DNA from: CAG-791 sp963655255
Lineage (GTDB): Bacteria > Bacillota > Clostridia > Lachnospirales > Lachnospiraceae
Direction: 5' to 3'
Assembly: GCA_963655255.1 (NCBI GenBank)
Contig: CAVKEB010000006.1
Span: 1-64,000, forward strand
Length of the DNA: 64,000 nucleotides
The notes beneath the pieces were generated by a model. The model worked only from the letters and a program-made list of their open reading frames with translations, was not told the origin of the DNA and did no database searches. The translations under genes and the position numbers were made by a program. Positions 50,004 to 59,386 of the stretch are shown piece by piece. Positions within the stretch are counted from its first letter, which is position 1; each line of letters opens with the position of its first letter.

Positions 50004-50032
50004 TTGACAAATACGACTATGAACAGCATACT
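50004..50032 (+). promoter_or_regulatory. Promoter upstream of the URO-D/ABC operon
   Basis: TTGACA (50004-50009), 17 nt, CATACT (50027-50032). The 530-bp region 49571-50100 has no credible gene; it also has an inverted repeat ATTCATAT/ATATGAAT near 49832-49854, possibly an operator, and another TTGACA at about 49785. Confidence 0.55.
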
Positions 50033-50100
50033 GAACATATCAGCAAACATAACAACGAACTGGTCACCTGAAGCAGAGTGATCCGGCATGGAGGCAAGAG

Positions 50101-51078
50101 ATGGATAAGCGCACAAGAGTATTAAATGCAATGAACAGAAAGGAAGTGGACCATGTTCCGGTAGGGTTCTGGTTTCACTTCAGTGGAGAGGAAGGAAGCG
50201 GAGAGGCCTGCATTCAGGCGCATCTGAAATATTATCGTGAGACAGATCTGGACGTCGTCAAAATCATGTGCGATGGCTTTTTCCCCTATCCGCTTCCGGA
50301 AATCAAATGTGCAGAGGACTGGACGAAGCTGCAGCCGCTTACGGCGGACGATCCGTTTATCAAGGATCAGGTTTATCGCGCAAAACGCATCGTAGAGGCG
50401 ATCGGATCGGAGCGGTGCGTATTCTACAACGTCTTTGCCCCGTTCTCATCCCTGCGCTTCGGCTGTGCGGAGATCGGCATCAGCGAGGAAGAACTGAATG
50501 CTTATGTGAAGGAACATCGGAACGAAGTGATGAAGGCACTGGATGTGATCGCCCAGACCAATGCACTTCTTGCAGAGCTCCTGATCACAGAAGCCGGCTG
50601 CGACGGAATTTATTACTGCGTACAGAGCGCGGAATATGACCGTTTCCTTCCGGAGGAATACCGCAAGGCAATCCGCCCGAGTGATCTGTATGTTCTGGAG
50701 CATGCGAACCGCTTCTCCGACAACAACATTCTTCATATGTGCGGATGGGCAGGAAACCGCAATCAGCTGGATCTGTGGAAAGATTATCCGGCCAAGGTCG
50801 TAAACTGGGCGGTACATGTCGAGGGACTGAGCCTCCAGGACGGCAGATATTTCCTGAATGGAAGAACTTCCATGGGAGGCTTTGAGACGCACTGGAATGA
50901 TCACGAGCAGCGCGGAATCATCTACACGGGAACCAAGGAAGAACTGCAGGAGTATACCAGAAATATCATTCTCGAGCACGGCAAACAGGAATTGATTCTG
51001 GGCGGTGACTGCACGATTGATTCCAAGCTTGACTGGGAGAGAATCCGCTGGATCGTGGAAGCTGCAAGAAGCGTCTGA
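50101..51078 (+). CDS. URO-D (uroporphyrinogen decarboxylase) family protein
   Basis: Encodes 325 aa beginning MDKRTRVLNAMNRKEVDHVP, the usual opening of URO-D-like proteins of the MtaA/CmuA type, with later HMCGWAGNRNQLDLWKDYP and the end EELQEYTRNIILEHGKQELI. True HemE is part of heme synthesis; this one leads a sugar-type ABC importer operon and is more likely a methyltransferase-like or unknown enzyme acting on the imported compound. GGAGGCAAGAG precedes the ATG. Confidence 0.75.
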   Translation: MDKRTRVLNAMNRKEVDHVPVGFWFHFSGEEGSGEACIQAHLKYYRETDLDVVKIMCDGFFPYPLPEIKCAEDWTKLQPLTADDPFIKDQVYRAKRIVEAIGSERCVFYNVFAPFSSLRFGCAEIGISEEELNAYVKEHRNEVMKALDVIAQTNALLAELLITEAGCDGIYYCVQSAEYDRFLPEEYRKAIRPSDLYVLEHANRFSDNNILHMCGWAGNRNQLDLWKDYPAKVVNWAVHVEGLSLQDGRYFLNGRTSMGGFETHWNDHEQRGIIYTGTKEELQEYTRNIILEHGKQELILGGDCTIDSKLDWERIRWIVEAARSV

Positions 51079-51280
51079 CGGGAAGAAGCCCGCGAACGGA
51101 ACTGTTTGTGGCGTCCGCGAACGCCGAAGAGAAAACTGGAAGAATTGCCGGATGGCATTTTTCAAGGGCGTGAGAACCGGAAACGGCGATCACACGGAAA
51201 ATATATGGTGGGAATTCAAGAAAACCTTAATAGTGGGGGATTCCATCACATGGCCGCAGAAAGCGGCAGGAAGGAGAATC

Positions 51281-52588
51281 ATGAAAAGACGAGTATTGGC
51301 AGTTGTGCTGGCAGCAATGACCGCAGCCAGTCTGGCAGCATGCGGAGGGTCTGGAAACGACCAGACCGCAGATCAGGCAGGAGCTTCGACGGAGCAGTCG
51401 GAGGCTTCGGCAGATCAGGCAGAGGCTTCGGGAGCACCGATCACGCTTTCCTTCTGGAATGGCTTTACCAGCGGTGACGGTGAGGTCCTTCAGCAGATCG
51501 TAGATGAGTTCAACGCATCCAACGACAAGAACATCACCATCGAGATGGATGCAATGCCGTGGGATTCCTTTAACGAGAAGCTTCCGGCAGCAATTACAGC
51601 GGGCAATGCACCGGATTTTGTTCTGTGCTCTTCCGGTTACTATCCGCCGTATGTCAGAGAGAACAGCTTCCAGGACGTTTCGGATTTCTATGAGATGGAC
51701 GGTGTCAATGCCGATGACTTCGAGGAGAACGTCAAGGATCTTCTGTATTATGACGGCAAGTGCATCGGCATTCCGATGCAGATGGTATCGCATTATTTCT
51801 ACTGGGATAAGGATCTGTATGCGGAAGCGGGACTGGATGCCGAGAATGGTCCGTCCAGCTGGGAAGAGATTGTTGAGAATGCGAAGATCCTGACCGATAA
51901 GAGCAAGAACCAGTACGGCTTCAACGTAGATCCGGCCGACAACGTTGTTCTTCAGTATGCACTGTTCGCACAGGGCGGAGATCTCTGCAACGCAGATGAG
52001 ACGGAGGCGACGCTGAATACGGATGCTGCAGTGACTGCCATTACTTCTCTGAAGGAGCTCTCCAATTATTCGCCGAAGGATATCGACGACAATACCTTCA
52101 TCAGCGGACAGCTGGGACAGTTCATCAACGGACCGTGGATCATCAACGGACTTCGCGAGAACGAGATCAACTTCGGCGTCAAGGCAGTTCCCGCTGCAGA
52201 AGGCAAGGAGCCGGGCGCAGTCGTTATTCCGGTAGGTTTCTCCATTCCGGTGACGACCTCGGAGGAGCACAAGCAGGCTGTCTATGAGTTTGTGAAGTAC
52301 TGGAACACCACGGAGAACTGCACACGCTGGACCCAGGAATGCGGAACTCCTGCATACCTGAAGTCTGCAGAAGAGAACTTCAAGGATGATCCGCTTACCA
52401 GCGCACTGTCCGTTCCGCTGCAGTATGGTCACGTTGCCTGCAAGAAGAATGGCGTCAGCAGCTTCAAGACGGATGTCCTTCAGCCGATGATGGAAACGGT
52501 CATCAACGACAATGCGGATATTCCGACAACGCTGGATAAGTACAACGCCATCCTTCAGGAGAAGCTCGATAAGGCGGCAGCACAGTAA
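51281..52588 (+). CDS. Sugar-type ABC transporter substrate-binding lipoprotein
   Basis: Encodes 435 aa from ATG 51281 (GGAAGGAG upstream). The signal peptide MKRRVLAVVLAAMTAASLAAC ends in a lipobox (SLAAC); the mature N-terminus is a serine- and alanine-rich linker. ITLSFWNGFTSGDGEVLQQI and the following fold match family 1 solute-binding proteins. It captures the substrate outside the membrane for the two permeases downstream. Confidence 0.9.
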   Translation: MKRRVLAVVLAAMTAASLAACGGSGNDQTADQAGASTEQSEASADQAEASGAPITLSFWNGFTSGDGEVLQQIVDEFNASNDKNITIEMDAMPWDSFNEKLPAAITAGNAPDFVLCSSGYYPPYVRENSFQDVSDFYEMDGVNADDFEENVKDLLYYDGKCIGIPMQMVSHYFYWDKDLYAEAGLDAENGPSSWEEIVENAKILTDKSKNQYGFNVDPADNVVLQYALFAQGGDLCNADETEATLNTDAAVTAITSLKELSNYSPKDIDDNTFISGQLGQFINGPWIINGLRENEINFGVKAVPAAEGKEPGAVVIPVGFSIPVTTSEEHKQAVYEFVKYWNTTENCTRWTQECGTPAYLKSAEENFKDDPLTSALSVPLQYGHVACKKNGVSSFKTDVLQPMMETVINDNADIPTTLDKYNAILQEKLDKAAAQ

Positions 52589-52601
52589 TTTATTCAGAAA
52601 A

Positions 52602-52668
52602 GAAACGCTTCCATCAGCGTTTCGGGAAATGATTTCGGCCAATGCCGTTGAAGGCAGCGGCATTGGCC
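52602..52668 (+). terminator. Two hairpins between the binding protein and permease genes
   Basis: GAAACGCT/AGCGTTTC (52602-52623) and GGCCAATGCCG/CGGCATTGGCC (52637-52668), the second a perfect 11-bp stem. No T run follows. Such structures usually protect the binding-protein mRNA and reduce permease expression. Confidence 0.65.
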
Positions 52669-52687
52669 GACTATTTGAGGGACAGCC

Positions 52688-53590
52688 ATGGAAAGCAAAG
52701 TAAAGTTCAGCAAGCTGTTTGATAAGGATCATGTGGGATATTTCTTTATTCTTCCGTCCTTACTGATTATATTCATCTTTACCCTTGTGCCGCTGTTTGA
52801 AGCGTTTGGAATAGCGGCAACGGACATGAATATCTTTATGTCGAAATGGAATTTTACCGGAATGGAAAATTTCGTTCGCTCCTTTCAGGATGAACGTCTC
52901 CTGAATTCGTTTAAGAATACTGCAGTATTTGTTCTGTTCAATGTTCCGATTCAGATCGCGATTTCACTGGTTCTGGCCTTCTGGCTGTATCAGTCCAACT
53001 GGTTTAGCAAATTCTGCCGGTCTGTATATTACATTCCGGTTTTATGTTCTTCCACCGCAGTCGGCATCATTTTCAATCTGATGCTGAATTCGACGGTCGG
53101 ATATATTCCGTATATCATCAGCAAATTCACCGGGGAGCCGATTGCACTGTTTGCGGAGGAGAAGTATGCAATGGCAGTGATTATCTTCCTCTCCATCTGG
53201 AAGTCCTTCGGCAAGACGGTCATCATCCTGGTATCCGGAATCAATAACATTTCAGCCACTTATTTCGAGGCGTCCGAGATTGACGGCGCGAATAAGATTC
53301 AGCAGTTCTTCTATATCACAATCCCCAATCTTCTGCCGACGCTGAACTTTATTCTGCTGACCTCGATCATCGGTGCTTTCCAGGTCTTCGACATCGTCTA
53401 TGTGACGACGGGAGGCGGCCCGAACTTCACGACGGAAACGATTGTGCAGTACATTTACAATCGCGGCTTCTCCGCACCGTATGAGGTCGGATATGCATCC
53501 GCGATGGCTGTGGAACTGTTCATTATCATTGCCGTTATCATTCTGTTCTTCAAGGGCTTCATGGAACGGAAGATCGAGAAGACATTCTGA
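52688..53590 (+). CDS. Sugar ABC transporter permease (MalF/UgpA type)
   Basis: Encodes 300 aa with six membrane helices. The EAA-type loop is YFEASEIDGANKIQQFFYIT, and the helices VGYFFILPSLLIIFIFTLV and LLTSIIGAFQVFDIVYVTTG match binding-protein-dependent sugar permeases. It pairs with the next permease. No ATPase gene is found in the cluster. Confidence 0.9.
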   Translation: MESKVKFSKLFDKDHVGYFFILPSLLIIFIFTLVPLFEAFGIAATDMNIFMSKWNFTGMENFVRSFQDERLLNSFKNTAVFVLFNVPIQIAISLVLAFWLYQSNWFSKFCRSVYYIPVLCSSTAVGIIFNLMLNSTVGYIPYIISKFTGEPIALFAEEKYAMAVIIFLSIWKSFGKTVIILVSGINNISATYFEASEIDGANKIQQFFYITIPNLLPTLNFILLTSIIGAFQVFDIVYVTTGGGPNFTTETIVQYIYNRGFSAPYEVGYASAMAVELFIIIAVIILFFKGFMERKIEKTF

Positions 53591-53601
53591 GGAGGTGCGC
53601 G

Positions 53602-54432
53602 ATGAGAAAAGAGAAAATCAATGCGTATCAGATTATAAGAACGATTGTCTGCATCCTGATACTGCTCGTAATTGTCTTTCCTTTTATCTGGATGATTCTG
53701 AGCACCTTCAAGCTTCAGAAGGATATCATCAAATGGCCGCCGAGCATCTGGCCGAAGGCATGGACCGTGCAGAATTACATCAAGGTGTTCAAGCGGATTC
53801 CGCTTGCTACATACATTCGCAATACCGTGATTTTTGCGGGCGGCGTTTCCATCTGCTCGGCACTACTGGATTCGCTGGCAGGCTACGCGTTTGCGAGACT
53901 GAACTTTAAGGGCAAGAAGTGGCTGTTCAATCTGATCATTCTCACGATGCTGATTCCGTTCCAGATCATCATGATCCCGCTGTACATGGAACTGAATGAC
54001 ATGCACCTTCTGAATACGTATTTCGGACTGATCATCACGAGAGCAACCTCGGCGTACGGCATATTCTTTATGTGCTCTTCGTACACCGGACTTCCGGACA
54101 GCCTGGAGGAGGCGGCGCGAATCGACGGCCTGAACGAATTCGGTATTTTCGCCCGAATTATGTTCCCGCTGAACAAGCCGACCTTCATCACCTTCTTCAT
54201 CTTCTGCCTGACGTCGAACTGGAATGACCTGATTTATCCGTTGATGATGACGAATTCCACGAATATGAGAACGCTTCCTGCAGGACTTGCGATGTTCGTC
54301 GGCGAGGGAGTGCGCGAGACCGGGCCTGCACTGGCCGGAGCGCTGATTTCCATTCTGCCGCTGTTCGTTCTGTACTGCTTCGCACAGAAGTACTTTGTCG
54401 CAGGAATTGCGGTTTCAGGCATGAAGGAGTGA
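53602..54432 (+). CDS. Sugar ABC transporter permease (MalG/UgpE type)
   Basis: Encodes 276 aa, six helices, with the EAA loop SLEEAARIDGLNEFGIFARI and the family pattern FPFIWMILSTFKLQKDI. GAGGAGGTG precedes the ATG. The operon continues into an M20 peptidase rather than an ATP-binding subunit, so a shared ATPase elsewhere is probably used. Confidence 0.9.
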   Translation: MRKEKINAYQIIRTIVCILILLVIVFPFIWMILSTFKLQKDIIKWPPSIWPKAWTVQNYIKVFKRIPLATYIRNTVIFAGGVSICSALLDSLAGYAFARLNFKGKKWLFNLIILTMLIPFQIIMIPLYMELNDMHLLNTYFGLIITRATSAYGIFFMCSSYTGLPDSLEEAARIDGLNEFGIFARIMFPLNKPTFITFFIFCLTSNWNDLIYPLMMTNSTNMRTLPAGLAMFVGEGVRETGPALAGALISILPLFVLYCFAQKYFVAGIAVSGMKE

Positions 54433-54489
54433 TCACGGCAGAAAATGCTGCGGTTTGCAGTGCAGACTGCCGGGAGAGGAGACGAAGAG

Positions 54490-55803
54490 ATGTTTGACAG
54501 AATTGGAGAGACCATTTCCGCAATGGTTGCGATTCCCACGGTAAGCGGAAAGGGAAATGAAGCGCAATATCATATGAAGGAATACCGCGAATGCCTTCGG
54601 CAGAACTTCCCGGAGCTGTTTGCGAATGTGGAGGTGATTCCGGTTGGAGAGGCTCTTCTGTGCCATCTGAAGGGAACCGGAGAGGAACAGGAGCTTCCCA
54701 TTCTGTTCAGCGGACACATGGATGTGGTACCGGCGGATCCTTCCGGCTGGTCGCATGGTCCTTTTTCCGGGGAGATCGAAGGGAACCGGGTCTGGGGCCG
54801 CGGCTCCCAGGATATGAAGGGACCGCACTGCGCGTTCCTTTCTGCAATCAATGAACTTCTGAAAGAGAAGTGGAGACCCCGGAGAGACCTTTGGATGTAC
54901 ATGTCCTGTGACGAAGAGGTCGGAGGACAGACGACGGCGCTGGCGGCTGACATTCTGGAAGAGAAGAAGCTTCATTTTTCGGCGGTTTTCGACGAGGGCG
55001 GAACCATCTGCGAGAATTTCATGGGCCTCGTCGACGGAAAGGCGGCCATGATCGGCATCTCGGAAAAGGGGTCCCTCTGCTACAAGATTACGGCGAAGGG
55101 GCATGGCGGTCACGCGGCCAATCCGCCCAGGAATTCCGCCATTGTCCGTCTGGCGGAGTTCATTACGGAACTGGAGAACGGAAACTTCTTTATCCGGGAG
55201 ATGAGTGACGGGAACCGGGCAATGCTCCGGGCAATGAGCCGGTATGCTGGTGGTGAACGGCAGAAAGAACTCCAGGCGGCAGCGGAGGATTCCGGAGATT
55301 ATGAGATTCTGCACCGCGTCTGTAAGGAATCCGATTCCATGCTGGGAGCTACGGCTGCGTTTACGATGATTTCCGGAGGAACGGCGTTCAATGTTATGCC
55401 CAAGGAAGCGGTTCTGACGGTGAATGCGCGTGTCACTGCCGTTCAGGGAAGAGAGCAGATTACGGAAATTCTGGAACAGTGCGCGAAGAAGCATGATCTT
55501 CTCTGCACGCTGGAGAGCGGGGAGGACGCCGCGCCGGAAGGAAATGAAGAAATGCCCGGCTATCTTCTGTGGAAGGAAAGCATTGAGAAGGTGTATCCGG
55601 GGCTTCCGATCATACCGTTTGTGCTGGGAGGCGGAACGGATTCCAAGCATTTCCTGAGACTGACCGATGAGGTGGTCCGGTTCTCGCCTTTGTATGCGGC
55701 GCCGGAACAGGGAAGAGGCGTTCATGGAGATGACGAATCGGTGTTCATTGACGCCATGAAGGATGCGGCCGTCTGCTACCTGGAACTGCTGAAAAAGCTT
55801 TAG
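54490..55803 (+). CDS. M20-family metallopeptidase/deacylase (ArgE/DapE-like)
   Basis: Encodes 437 aa from ATG 54490 (GAGAGGAG upstream; an ATG at 54445 lacks a ribosome site). The metal-binding motifs are LFSGHMDVVPADPSGW and SCDEEVGGQTTALAADIL; the dimerisation domain has AKGHGGHAANPPRNSAIV. Such enzymes remove acyl or amino acid groups from small substrates. Located after the importer, it may process the imported compound. Confidence 0.9.
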   Translation: MFDRIGETISAMVAIPTVSGKGNEAQYHMKEYRECLRQNFPELFANVEVIPVGEALLCHLKGTGEEQELPILFSGHMDVVPADPSGWSHGPFSGEIEGNRVWGRGSQDMKGPHCAFLSAINELLKEKWRPRRDLWMYMSCDEEVGGQTTALAADILEEKKLHFSAVFDEGGTICENFMGLVDGKAAMIGISEKGSLCYKITAKGHGGHAANPPRNSAIVRLAEFITELENGNFFIREMSDGNRAMLRAMSRYAGGERQKELQAAAEDSGDYEILHRVCKESDSMLGATAAFTMISGGTAFNVMPKEAVLTVNARVTAVQGREQITEILEQCAKKHDLLCTLESGEDAAPEGNEEMPGYLLWKESIEKVYPGLPIIPFVLGGGTDSKHFLRLTDEVVRFSPLYAAPEQGRGVHGDDESVFIDAMKDAAVCYLELLKKL

Positions 55804-55913
55804 TCTGCGGCGGACGGGCGGTATGCCGGAAGGACATTCGGACAGGAGGTCTGCGGCTTTTGCTGGCCGGGGCAATCAAATGCGTGTCGGAAAGGCACCT
55901 GGAAAAGGAACAA

Positions 55914-55990
55914 GTTTGAACGTGACATCGATATGTAACGTTCAAACAGCAGCATCGGTGCTGACGCACCGGCTGCCTCAGAGAGGTATA
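55914..55990 (+). repeat. Modular intergenic hairpin repeat, family 2 (copy 3)
   Basis: Hairpin GTTTGAACGTGACAT with near-complement (55914-55947, one mismatch) and CAGCATCGGTGC/GCACCGGCTG (to 55977). The third hairpin of copy 2 is missing and replaced by CTCAGAGAGGTATATT, whose GAGGT serves as ribosome site of the next gene. Confidence 0.75.
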
Positions 55991-55992
55991 TT

Positions 55993-57060
55993 ATGGATCA
56001 TATTCGTAAAATTCAAAATCACATGCCGGAAGGGATGCAGGCGGCGGTGTTTACTGATCCGGCGAACCGTTTCTGGCTGACCGGGATGCACTCTTCTGCG
56101 GGAGCCGTCGTGATCACCCGGAACCGCGCAAGGCTCCTGATTGATTTCCGCTATTATGAAGCAGCCTGCAGCAAGGTTCATAACTGCGAGGTCGTGGAAG
56201 AGAAGGATCGCTGCGCACAGATTTCGGAATTTCTGCAGGAAGAACAGATTTCGTCCGTGAGCATTCATACCGGCTACATGTCCATGGCGGAATATCAGGC
56301 GTTCTGCGGAAAGCTGACCGGAATCGAGGTGGACGCTTCGGAGCAGCTGGCGCGGCTTACGGATGAGCTGCGGGCGGACGAGGATGAAGAGGAAATTGCC
56401 TGCCACAGGAAGGCACAGGAGATCACGGATCACACGTTTGCACACATTCTGAATTACATCCGGCCGGGAGTGACCGAGACGGATATTTCACATGAAATCG
56501 GGTATACACTGACCAGGCTTGGCAGTGATGACAAGAATTTCAATTTCATCGTCGCATCCGGGCCGAACAGCTCCCTGCCGCACGGCTTTGCCGGGAACCG
56601 GATGATTCAGAACGGCGATTTCGTCACCATGGATTTCGGCGCGGTTTATCACGGATACCTTGCGGATATGACAAGAACCGTGGCGGTCGGGAAGATTTCC
56701 GATGAGCAGAAAAAGGTGTATGAGACCGTCTATGAGGCGCAGGAGCGCGCGTTTGCCATCATTCGTCCCGGCGTTGTGTGCTGCGAGGTTGACCGCGCGG
56801 CAAGAGACTATATTTACGGGGAAGGCTACCGGGGGTGCTTCTCTCACGGGCTCGGCCACAGTGTCGGAGTGGAGGTTCATGAGAATCCGCGCTTCAACGA
56901 GACCTGTACGGATCGTCTGCGCGCCAACACAGTGATCACGGTGGAACCCGGAATTTATCTCGCCGGAAGATTCGGTGTCCGGATTGAAGATATGATTGCC
57001 GTCCGGGAGGATGGATTTGAAGATCTCGCACACAGCCCAAGAGACCTGATTGTTCTGTAA
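55993..57060 (+). CDS. M24-family Xaa-Pro aminopeptidase/dipeptidase
   Basis: Encodes 355 aa. A creatinase-type N-terminal domain (ANRFWLTGMHSSAGAVVITR) is followed by the pita-bread catalytic domain: metal ligands in GDFVTMDFGAVYHGYLADMT, the HGLGHSVGVEVHENP histidine motif and the TVEPGIYLAGRFGVRIED glutamates. It cleaves peptides with proline at the second position. The ribosome site comes from a repeat. Confidence 0.95.
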   Translation: MDHIRKIQNHMPEGMQAAVFTDPANRFWLTGMHSSAGAVVITRNRARLLIDFRYYEAACSKVHNCEVVEEKDRCAQISEFLQEEQISSVSIHTGYMSMAEYQAFCGKLTGIEVDASEQLARLTDELRADEDEEEIACHRKAQEITDHTFAHILNYIRPGVTETDISHEIGYTLTRLGSDDKNFNFIVASGPNSSLPHGFAGNRMIQNGDFVTMDFGAVYHGYLADMTRTVAVGKISDEQKKVYETVYEAQERAFAIIRPGVVCCEVDRAARDYIYGEGYRGCFSHGLGHSVGVEVHENPRFNETCTDRLRANTVITVEPGIYLAGRFGVRIEDMIAVREDGFEDLAHSPRDLIVL

Positions 57061-57261
57061 GGCCGTGCATCCGGAACCTTTGCGGCGCTGTGACGGAACC
57101 GGAAAACAACGATTGTGTGTTATAATACCTTTGCCGAAGAAAATTATGGACCACGGCAATGGGAAAGATATTTTGATCAAAAGGCTGGCTGTTTTCTGTA
57201 TCTGCAGGATGGGACACAGGATAGGAGTTAGACCGACAGAAGGAAAGCGCAGGAAACAGAC

Positions 57262-57915
57262 ATGGAAGTGAAACAGTCGGCTTTTTGCCCGATGAAAACG
57301 GATTCGCTGAAGGACAGAGTGCATGATCAGATTCTGGAGATGATCATCAAGAATGCATCTACCGAAGACATGGTCATGAATGAAAAGAGACTGGCCGAAC
57401 TGCTGGATGTCAGCAAGCTGACGGTTCGGGAAGCCCTGATCATGCTCTGCAGCGAGGGCGTTCTAAGGAGTATTCCCCGTTACGGATATCTGGTGATTCA
57501 GGTACAGGAGAGCGAGAGGCAGGAGGCGGTCTGGGTGAGAAAGCTTCTGGAGACAGAAGCGCTGAAATGCTCATTCCCATCATTGGGGAAGGAACAGATG
57601 AGTGCGCTGGAGAATCAGATCCGGAGTGCCTCCGTTAAGAAGAACGTAGATGTCTGGAAGGTATGGGAGGACAACGAAGAGTTTCACCTTCTGCTGGCAT
57701 CCTTTGCGAACAACCGCGTCCTGAATGCCTGCCTGAAGAACTGTCTCGATATGCTGAAGCGGTTTTATGCGCAGAATTACTGGAAGAGCAGGAACACGCT
57801 GAACGCTTCGGTGGACGCAGGCTCTCACCAGGATATTTATGAGGAGCTTCTGGCGGGAAATCTGCAGAAGGGGCTGGAGCTTCTGGAGAGAGACATCGTC
57901 GGCGGCGGAATATGA
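57262..57915 (+). CDS. GntR-family (FadR/FCD type) transcription regulator
   Basis: Encodes 217 aa. The winged helix is KRLAELLDVSKLTVREALIM, then LCSEGVLRSIPRYGYLVI; the C-terminal FCD-type helical domain includes VWEDNEEFHLLLASFANNRV and the histidine AGSHQDIYEELLAG. It probably senses a metabolite of the cluster. A TATAAT-like box stands near 57119. The start at 57262 has GGAAAC only; 57292 (MKTDSLKDRV) is an alternative. Confidence 0.85.
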   Translation: MEVKQSAFCPMKTDSLKDRVHDQILEMIIKNASTEDMVMNEKRLAELLDVSKLTVREALIMLCSEGVLRSIPRYGYLVIQVQESERQEAVWVRKLLETEALKCSFPSLGKEQMSALENQIRSASVKKNVDVWKVWEDNEEFHLLLASFANNRVLNACLKNCLDMLKRFYAQNYWKSRNTLNASVDAGSHQDIYEELLAGNLQKGLELLERDIVGGGI

Positions 57916-57929
57916 ATAAATTCTGATGC

Positions 57930-58034
57930 CATCGGACAGGCCGCAGGGCAAAGGTCCGATGATCTGTTGGAGTAACCGGCTGGTTGAAACCGAAGGAAGG
58001 ATGGATCCGGACGGTTGCTTTTTTTGAAAAAGCA
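57930..58034 (+). terminator. Hairpins between the regulator and the CyuA-like gene
   Basis: CATCGGAC/GTCCGATG (57930-57961) and TGCTTTTT/GAAAAAGCA (58016-58034). The second is U-rich and may act as a terminator; both precede the next operon. Confidence 0.45.
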
Positions 58035-58096
58035 CTGAACATAACAGAGAACATAACAATGCATGCTGCAGATCTTCCGCAGCAGGAGAGGAGCAT

Positions 58097-59386
58097 ATGG
58101 ACAGAGCGGATCAAAGATATCAGGCGTACATCAGCATACTGCGGGAAGAACTGATTCCGGCCATGGGATGCACGGAACCGATTGCGATTGCATACTGTGC
58201 TGCACGGGCCAGAGAAATCCTGCAGGAACTGCCGGAGAAGGTTGTGGTAGGTGCCAGCGGCAGCATGATTAAGAATGTGAAGTCGGTGATCGTGCCGCAC
58301 ACGGGACACCGGAAGGGAATTGAGGTTGCCGCAGCGGCGGGAATTGTGGCGGGACGGGCGGATCTCGGCCTGGAAGTGATCTCCAGAGTCAGTGAGAAGG
58401 AGTTGGAAGAGATCGGAACGTATGTGGCAGAAACGCCGATCACGGTACAGCACATCGACAACGGGCCGGTGTTTGATATCTGCATCACGGTGTCTGCGGG
58501 GGAACACTCCGCAATGGTCCGGATTGCCAATTATCATACCAACATTGTTCACGAGGAGAAGGATGGGAAGGTACTGCTGGACATTCCGGTCGAAGAGGAC
58601 GGTGAAGAAGGACTGACAGACCGGAGCTGCCTTACGATGGAGGGCATCTGGGATTTCATCCAGACCGTGGATGTGGACGAGATCCGGCCGATCCTGGAGC
58701 CTCAGGTGAAGATGAATATGGCGATTGCCAACGAAGGAATGCATGGCGATTACGGTGCGAACATCGGAAAGGTTATGGAGAAGCTGTACGGAGATGACGA
58801 TATCCGGATACGGGCAAGAGCCTATGCGGCAGCAGGATCGGATGCCCGGATGAATGGCTGTGAACTCCCGGTCGTCATCAATTCAGGAAGCGGGAATCAG
58901 GGAATCACGGCGTGCGTTCCGGTCGTGGTCTATGCCAGGAAGCTCTCCTGCACGGAAGAGAAAATGTACCGCGCACTGGCGCTGTCCAATCTGACGGCGA
59001 TTCATCAGAAGACGAGAATCGGACGGTTGTCCGCCTACTGCGGTGCGGTGAATGCCGGAGCCGGGGCCGGAGCCGGCATCGCCTACCTCTGCGGGGGCGG
59101 CTACGAAGAGATTATTCATACCGTGGTCAACGCGCTTGCGGTAGTATCGGGAATCGTGTGCGACGGGGCAAAGGCCTCCTGCGCGGCCAAGATCGCATCG
59201 GCGGTGGAAGCGGGAATCTTCGGATATGAAATGTACCGGAACGGCCAGGAGTTTCACGGCGGCGACGGAATTGTCACAAAAGGCGTAGAGGAAACCATTG
59301 CCAACGTGGGGAAGCTCGCCCATGACGGCATGAAAGAAACAAATGAGGAAATCATTAAAATTATGGTAGGAGGATCAAACAAATGA
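58097..59386 (+). CDS. UPF0597/CyuA-like cysteine desulfidase family protein
   Basis: Encodes 429 aa. The cysteine motifs ELIPAMGCTEPIAIAYC near the N-terminus and VSGIVCDGAKASCAAKIASA near the end fit the [4Fe-4S] L-serine/L-cysteine dehydratase-like UPF0597 family, whose CyuA members degrade cysteine to pyruvate, ammonia and sulfide anaerobically. CAGGAGAGGAG precedes the ATG. The end overlaps the aldo/keto reductase start by four bases, so the two are coupled. Confidence 0.85.
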   Translation: MDRADQRYQAYISILREELIPAMGCTEPIAIAYCAARAREILQELPEKVVVGASGSMIKNVKSVIVPHTGHRKGIEVAAAAGIVAGRADLGLEVISRVSEKELEEIGTYVAETPITVQHIDNGPVFDICITVSAGEHSAMVRIANYHTNIVHEEKDGKVLLDIPVEEDGEEGLTDRSCLTMEGIWDFIQTVDVDEIRPILEPQVKMNMAIANEGMHGDYGANIGKVMEKLYGDDDIRIRARAYAAAGSDARMNGCELPVVINSGSGNQGITACVPVVVYARKLSCTEEKMYRALALSNLTAIHQKTRIGRLSAYCGAVNAGAGAGAGIAYLCGGGYEEIIHTVVNALAVVSGIVCDGAKASCAAKIASAVEAGIFGYEMYRNGQEFHGGDGIVTKGVEETIANVGKLAHDGMKETNEEIIKIMVGGSNK

